A stretch of DNA of 64,000 bases, from positions 5,714,001 through 5,778,000 of the forward strand of contig OZ014413.1 of the NCBI GenBank assembly GCA_963965975.1, read 5' to 3'. A program made the position numbers and the translations under genes. This document shows, piece after piece, positions 59,310-64,000 of the stretch. How positions within the stretch are numbered: the stretch's first letter is position 1; every line of letters begins with the position of its first letter. The notes below the pieces were generated by a model. It saw only the letters and a program-made list of their open reading frames with translations, ran no database searches and had not been told where the DNA came from. Source of the stretch: Xestospongia bergquistia. Lineage: Eukaryota > Porifera > Demospongiae > Haplosclerida > Petrosiidae.

Positions 59310-60760
59310 TGATTCACAATCACAGACATAACTTCCTAATTGGTGTAATATCAGTTGTGTTCACAAATATAAGTACTATTTGCATGTTCATTGATATCTA
59401 AAGAAATGTATAGGCATATTATTTCCATTTCTTTGTTACTTTTCTATCACAACTTTGTCTATCAGTAATGTTCAATGAAAGAATCCAGTATTGCAGGAAC
59501 ATCCATAGATTCTCAGTGTGTTAGTACATACTTGGGTAAAACTTCATTAGTTATTAAATGCTCATTGGTTTCTATGGTTTGTGTACTGCCATTTATAAAT
59601 ATTATATATTATAACCAACACAAGTTTCTGATTACTCATAAGATGGTATCAAACAAAGCAGGAATAATATAGGTGCCTTCTGTATTGACACAATTCTGAT
59701 TACATTCACAAATGCCAAGAGTACATTCATCCACATCTTACACAATATAAAATCATATTTTATAGGAAGTGATAGTATTAATAATCTTATCTTCAAGTGA
59801 TGATTATCAGACTCAATGATATAGCCAGTATTACATGAGCAATAATAACAACCAATTGTATTATGGCAAAAATACTCACATTCTCCATTATCGTTGATAC
59901 ACATATTAATTTCTGTTACAAAATGCAATAATAATACTTCAATACAAAAATCCCAAGAAATACATGGTTAATATTTAGTTAAATCCAATTAATGGATTAT
60001 TGATCTATTGATATGGCTTACCTACACAATGAACACAAGCTATTGTGTTATTTCCACAGTATAATAAGTCACCATAAGATCATGAGCATGACAATTATGA
60101 CTGTTCACAACCAGAACAATAAAATATTTCTTACAAATATGGAGGACTGTTTAAAACTCCAAAGTAATTGTTATAACGTACTGAGATCCTTAACTTAATT
60201 GAGGGTACAAGATTATAAACATTTCAATAAATAAATTTACACTATATGATTGAACTCCAAGCTGTTGAGACAGACCACCAAAAGTTCCACAGAAGTAATG
60301 AAATACTGAACTCCAGGAATTATTGTAATATATGTGAACAGCTCCTTCATTGTCTGTACTGCCTCCAACAAGTCTAATAACATTATAAGAAAAATTACCA
60401 TACATAGTTGTGTTAACTTATCAAATAAAAAACAAATTTTAGTCAAAATAGTGTTCATAAAATAACATGAGCAAAGTCATGCATGCAAAAGTAAAAGAAT
60501 TATCATATAGGCCACAGCTTTGTCCTCCATATTATGTACTATATGAATAGTCGACGTCCCAAATGTTAGTCTCATTACCAGAACATCTCAACTCAAACAC
60601 ACCAAAAGACCCACTCATACTTGAGAAATAAATTAGTGTTGCCATTGAATCTAAAGAGAAATTAAAATTATAATGCATACACAATACTTCACTCTATATG
60701 GTGAGTGTCTTAGATGAGAACAGACTACAATACCTTTTTGTTGCTAAATGACATAATATA
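59310..60760 (-). pseudogene. Direct-orientation wreck of EGF and SRCR exons
   Basis: Collinear with 9715-11080: EGF exons near 59315-59395, 59460-59570, 59620-59740 and 59800-59915 (ending at 59928; the match includes CHNTIGCYYCSCNTGY), then SRCR halves near 60030-60200 and 60230-60405 (NVIRLVGGSTDNEGAVHIYY) and 60470-60740. Stops, shifts and lost cysteines occur throughout. Confidence 0.75.
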
Positions 60761-60799
60761 TTCTTTTAAATGTACATGTAGGAAAAATAAATGTTCAAA

Positions 60800-62200
60800 A
60801 GAGATAATAAGTACTACCACTAAAGTTTATTACTAGTTGATTACAGTTTATATCAATACATGACACAAAAAGCATAAACAACAAACACCAGTTAATGTGA
60901 CAAATGAGCTATTATACATTCACAATAATGATGATCTCATAACCATACGATTTGCCTTGTAATGTAATGATTTTGATTTATAAAAATATTGTGTCATAAC
61001 ATGCATGAAGTACATACTTATCAATTGAATGATTTAATAGTACATATAGATGATGTTCATCTTAGAGCTTACCATTTATGACTAAGTTCATTATGGTTGG
61101 AGAATTACACAAGCAATATTGCATTCAAATTTAACAATAAAATATCTGTACTGAATATTCCTGATTTTCAGCTTTTATAAATGCTGACAGGATGGGTCAA
61201 GTACAGTGGCAATTATATAATCAAAAAATAGAAGAATGCTTCTAGGGTTGTATTTCAACATCTCACAATTAGGCTATTCTAAAAGTAGCAACTACACTTC
61301 CTTGTCAGAAATGGAAAAAGGTAAGTAAGAGTAAAATTTACTACATAATATATAAATCAAAATGTTCTTATGTAAGTTAAACATCATGAAGAATTGGCAA
61401 TGATGAGACAATTAACATAGGTATATGTGATAGCAACATTGCTGTGTTGATGAAAGATATAGCAATAATGAGACAAATACAGACAAATAATGATATCATA
61501 CAATTAATTACCTTCTATGTCATATTATTTTGATTAGAAACCTAACCTTTCAATCAATTTGTTATCCAATTTATATTTTAGTATTACCTTAATGAATGAG
61601 GGATGTGGTGAACTTTAGACATTGCTAATAGGCATTTTGTGGTATGAACTCACGTAATCTAGTCTATTTAGAAATAGCTGTTTTCACTACTTTGCTCAGT
61701 TGTTAAGTAGCTCTGTTAGTTGATTCAATACATGATATACAATTTATAATTATAATTTTACATAAGAAGAATCACTTGTTTTCATCTACAACTAGAACAC
61801 TTAAAATAAATCCATATTCACAGGATAGAATTTCTTATTTATTCAGTTTTTATGTTTATCTGTCTTAACAATACGGCATATACAAGAGTTGAGTAAGTCA
61901 ATATTATTGGCTGTGGCTAGATTATTTGGAATACAATTTGAATACGTTTTGTGTCATCTTGTCTAATATGTAAAACATTGTGAATTATACAAATAATGTT
62001 TACATAATTATGTTTCCATTCATTTTACAACATCAAAATCAAATTGTTCACATTCATTATATAAGAAACAATATATAAAAAATTGCACTTCAGCAGATAG
62101 CATGATTTTAATACATACAACAAAAAATATTTGTTATTCACAAAATAAAAACTAACAAAGTCTTATTTATATAAAAGATCAAAGTTCATTTTCTTCACCA
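60800..62200. other. AT-rich interval; no supported gene
   Basis: No reading frame or repeat recognised on either strand. Confidence 0.5.
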
Positions 62201-62250
62201 AGTAGTAATCTTATAAGTGTGTCATGAGAAGTATTATTTTTGATTTATTA

Positions 62251-64000
62251 TTACCAATTATGTCTTAGTCTAGTGTTGGTAGTTGACAGAGAATTAATGG
62301 AGATATGATGAGTCATTTCCTGATAGTGTGTAGTAAGAGGCTCTATTTCTGCAAAAGGACACTCACATTGAACCATGTTCACATGATATTCATTATCTTT
62401 ATCTAGATTCATGACACAATCAGCAAATGTGTCATTGTTATCAGTAATATCAGTCTGATTGTGTTTAATCAGTCTATAACACAAGCAGTATCTTGTAGTT
62501 TTTTAAATCATCCAGTAAATATAATATATGAAAACAACAAATGATAGCAAAGAGATAAGCGAGATAAATAACAAAAATAGAAAACTATAAACAGAAGACA
62601 AAATGATATCACTCATTAATGCTAAGATTGAAAATATCAAAAATTCTGAGTTGTGTATGTTCTTACGAATCGTAAGAACATACACAACTTCTCAGAATTT
62701 TTGATATTTTTAAGTTACGATAAGAGCAAAATATCATAATACTACCACCTGACATTCCATATACAGATGTTTGTATACCTAAAATAATAAGGTAATCTTC
62801 ATAAGAAATGTAATACTGGCACATGATACTAACCCTTAGTAACAAATAGAGTCCAACAAAATAACGACAATCATTTGTATTATCACATCCATTCTTAAAG
62901 GCTACAATATAGTCATCAACAAGAGTAATAAGAAATTGTGAGCGTTTCAATCTATACCAATCTAGTATCTTATGAAACCAATCGAATGGATGAAGTAAAA
63001 AATAGACTGTTGGTATAAACACAACAATAATCAAGATGATTATGGCTAAGATACCTAGAAATCCATGAGGATAACAAAATAATTCAATGTAACATCATAA
63101 TAAAATGCTATCCGTGTTTCATTTTTATTAGTAAGACTGTACCACTTTGTAAGTTTAAGAGAAGTAGCAGTAAACTGAGTGAAACATACCACATATATTG
63201 AGGATATAGAATGAGTGACGGAAGGTTGAATGTTAGTCATACGCCAGAAGCATGCCAGCAGAAGATGAAGAGTTCTTGCCATAGTGACACCACATCTAAA
63301 GCCTTTGTGTACATTGTAAATCCAGCCATACAGAAATAATAGAATAAAAAATGGATAGGCTGCTATGACATACCAGAAAGCAACAGCTCCTAGTAATCCC
63401 ATAGTGGGTGCCATTACTGTCATACAAACTGGATAAAATAAAATGTCAAAAAGTCAAGATTCCAAATGCTACATGGTATTAACATATAGAAATATGAAAC
63501 ATAATAGTTTCCAGGAAATGAGATAGACACAATCTAACAGTAAAAGATATATCCATTTAATAAACCATTTGTGAAATTTATATTGAGTACAATTATCAAA
63601 ATGACTAGTAGAGTAACTGAGAACATCTGTACAATGAAGAATATTAGTAAACCTATTATGTATTGAAAGTCATTTGAAGTACTACATTGAAGATATGGGG
63701 AGTTTATAGGAACACAAAGTTTTCATTCTTGCAAGCACCATTTAACCCTCTGGTATAATATTAGTATATGTTAAAGGACAATGCTTTGGCTATTAAGGTA
63801 CTACATGTATAACCAAAGCAAGTTGAGTAAAACTTAACAATTAAGTCTTTCCGTACTGGAGATTTTCCAAATCACTGGCTGTGAGTTATAATTTGATAAA
63901 CAATATCCATGTAATATACCATAGTAATATGAACCAACTGTGCATTTCTCTCTGTTTTCACAATATCTGTATATACAGCAAATGTCATTAATGCTCCAAA
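62251..64000 (-). pseudogene. C-terminal half of a multi-TM receptor of the 16095 family, broken
   Basis: Minus-strand coding, entering from the right edge. Cys-rich neck text (YCENREKCTVGSYYYG near 63940) is followed by TM segments: GLLGAVAFWYVIAAYPFFIL (63340-63400), a loop with FWRMTNIQPSVTHSISSIY, IAIIILIIVVFIPTVYFLL (about 62995-63050), RYFVGLYLLLRVSIMCQYYI, IHNSEFLIFSILALMSDIIL and a tail ending NTRLRHNW at 62251. The layout corresponds to the TM half of the intact gene at 16095, though diverged. The frame breaks near 63075 (one base), at a 52-base fold-back insertion (62668-62719), and at a stop near 62503 before the tail. It therefore looks non-functional unless the tail is spliced. 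The ectodomain would lie beyond the window. Confidence 0.65.
62631..62710. repeat. Near-perfect inverted repeat in the receptor coding region
   Basis: Left arm 62631-62668 and right arm 62670-62710 are reverse complements except for a three-base bulge (GAAG versus G at the CTGAG/TTGTG junction), with a one-base centre. Core: TTGTGTATGTTCTTACGA and its complement. Confidence 0.95.

Overview
The window looks like nuclear DNA of a demosponge, and gene style and content recall Amphimedon queenslandica (inference; no database was searched). It is AT-rich. Introns are mostly 50-100 bp with GT..AG ends. Content is dominated by cysteine-rich receptor exons (SRCR and calcium-binding-type EGF), multi-pass membrane proteins with beta-helix ectodomains, POT-type transporters and a DEATH/LRR protein. 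I see no rRNA, convincing tRNA, operon or bacterial signal.

Layout. 1-1450: wreck of a transposase-like gene. 1739-3322: intact intronless POT transporter. 4787-5002: two orphan exons encoding a receptor tail. 5250-5860: broken Penelope-like reverse transcriptase. 7194-13895 (minus): SRCR6-EGF16-TM receptor gene, truncated at its 5' end beside a MITE and carrying several frame breaks. 14088-24595 (plus): tandem cluster of a beta-helix plus multi-TM receptor family with one intact 1265-codon gene (16095-19892) and several fragments. 24999-35340 (minus): two more SRCR arrays, one with a signal peptide, separated by a 12-copy 59-bp satellite. 37645-41584 (plus): J-domain protein with a zinc-finger-like cluster and a Gly-rich tail, interrupted by about four small indels. 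42176-45936: graveyard of hAT, piggyBac and pogo transposons abutting a POT fragment. 47203-53339 (minus): intact 12-exon gene whose phases all join into 933 codons: DEATH, two helical modules, a central domain, coiled coil and LRRs. 54037-54650: TIR element. 55305-56915: second intact POT gene. 58325-60760: inverted and direct wreckage of the SRCR/EGF gene. 62251-64000 (minus): broken C-terminal half of another multi-TM receptor, cut by a fold-back insertion.

The main theme is duplication and decay. A block carrying POT gene, 3' flank and EGF/SRCR exons occurs near both ends of the window (about 1555-11080 and 55045-60760), and the second copy is deleted and partly inverted. The SRCR block 11470-13850 recurs at 31160-32950. 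The multi-TM family is repeated with its upstream region. The predicted products (SRCR/EGF receptors, large ectodomain multi-TM proteins, a DEATH/LRR adaptor-like protein) suggest a recognition or innate-immunity neighbourhood. That is inference from family knowledge; no function is shown by the sequence itself.
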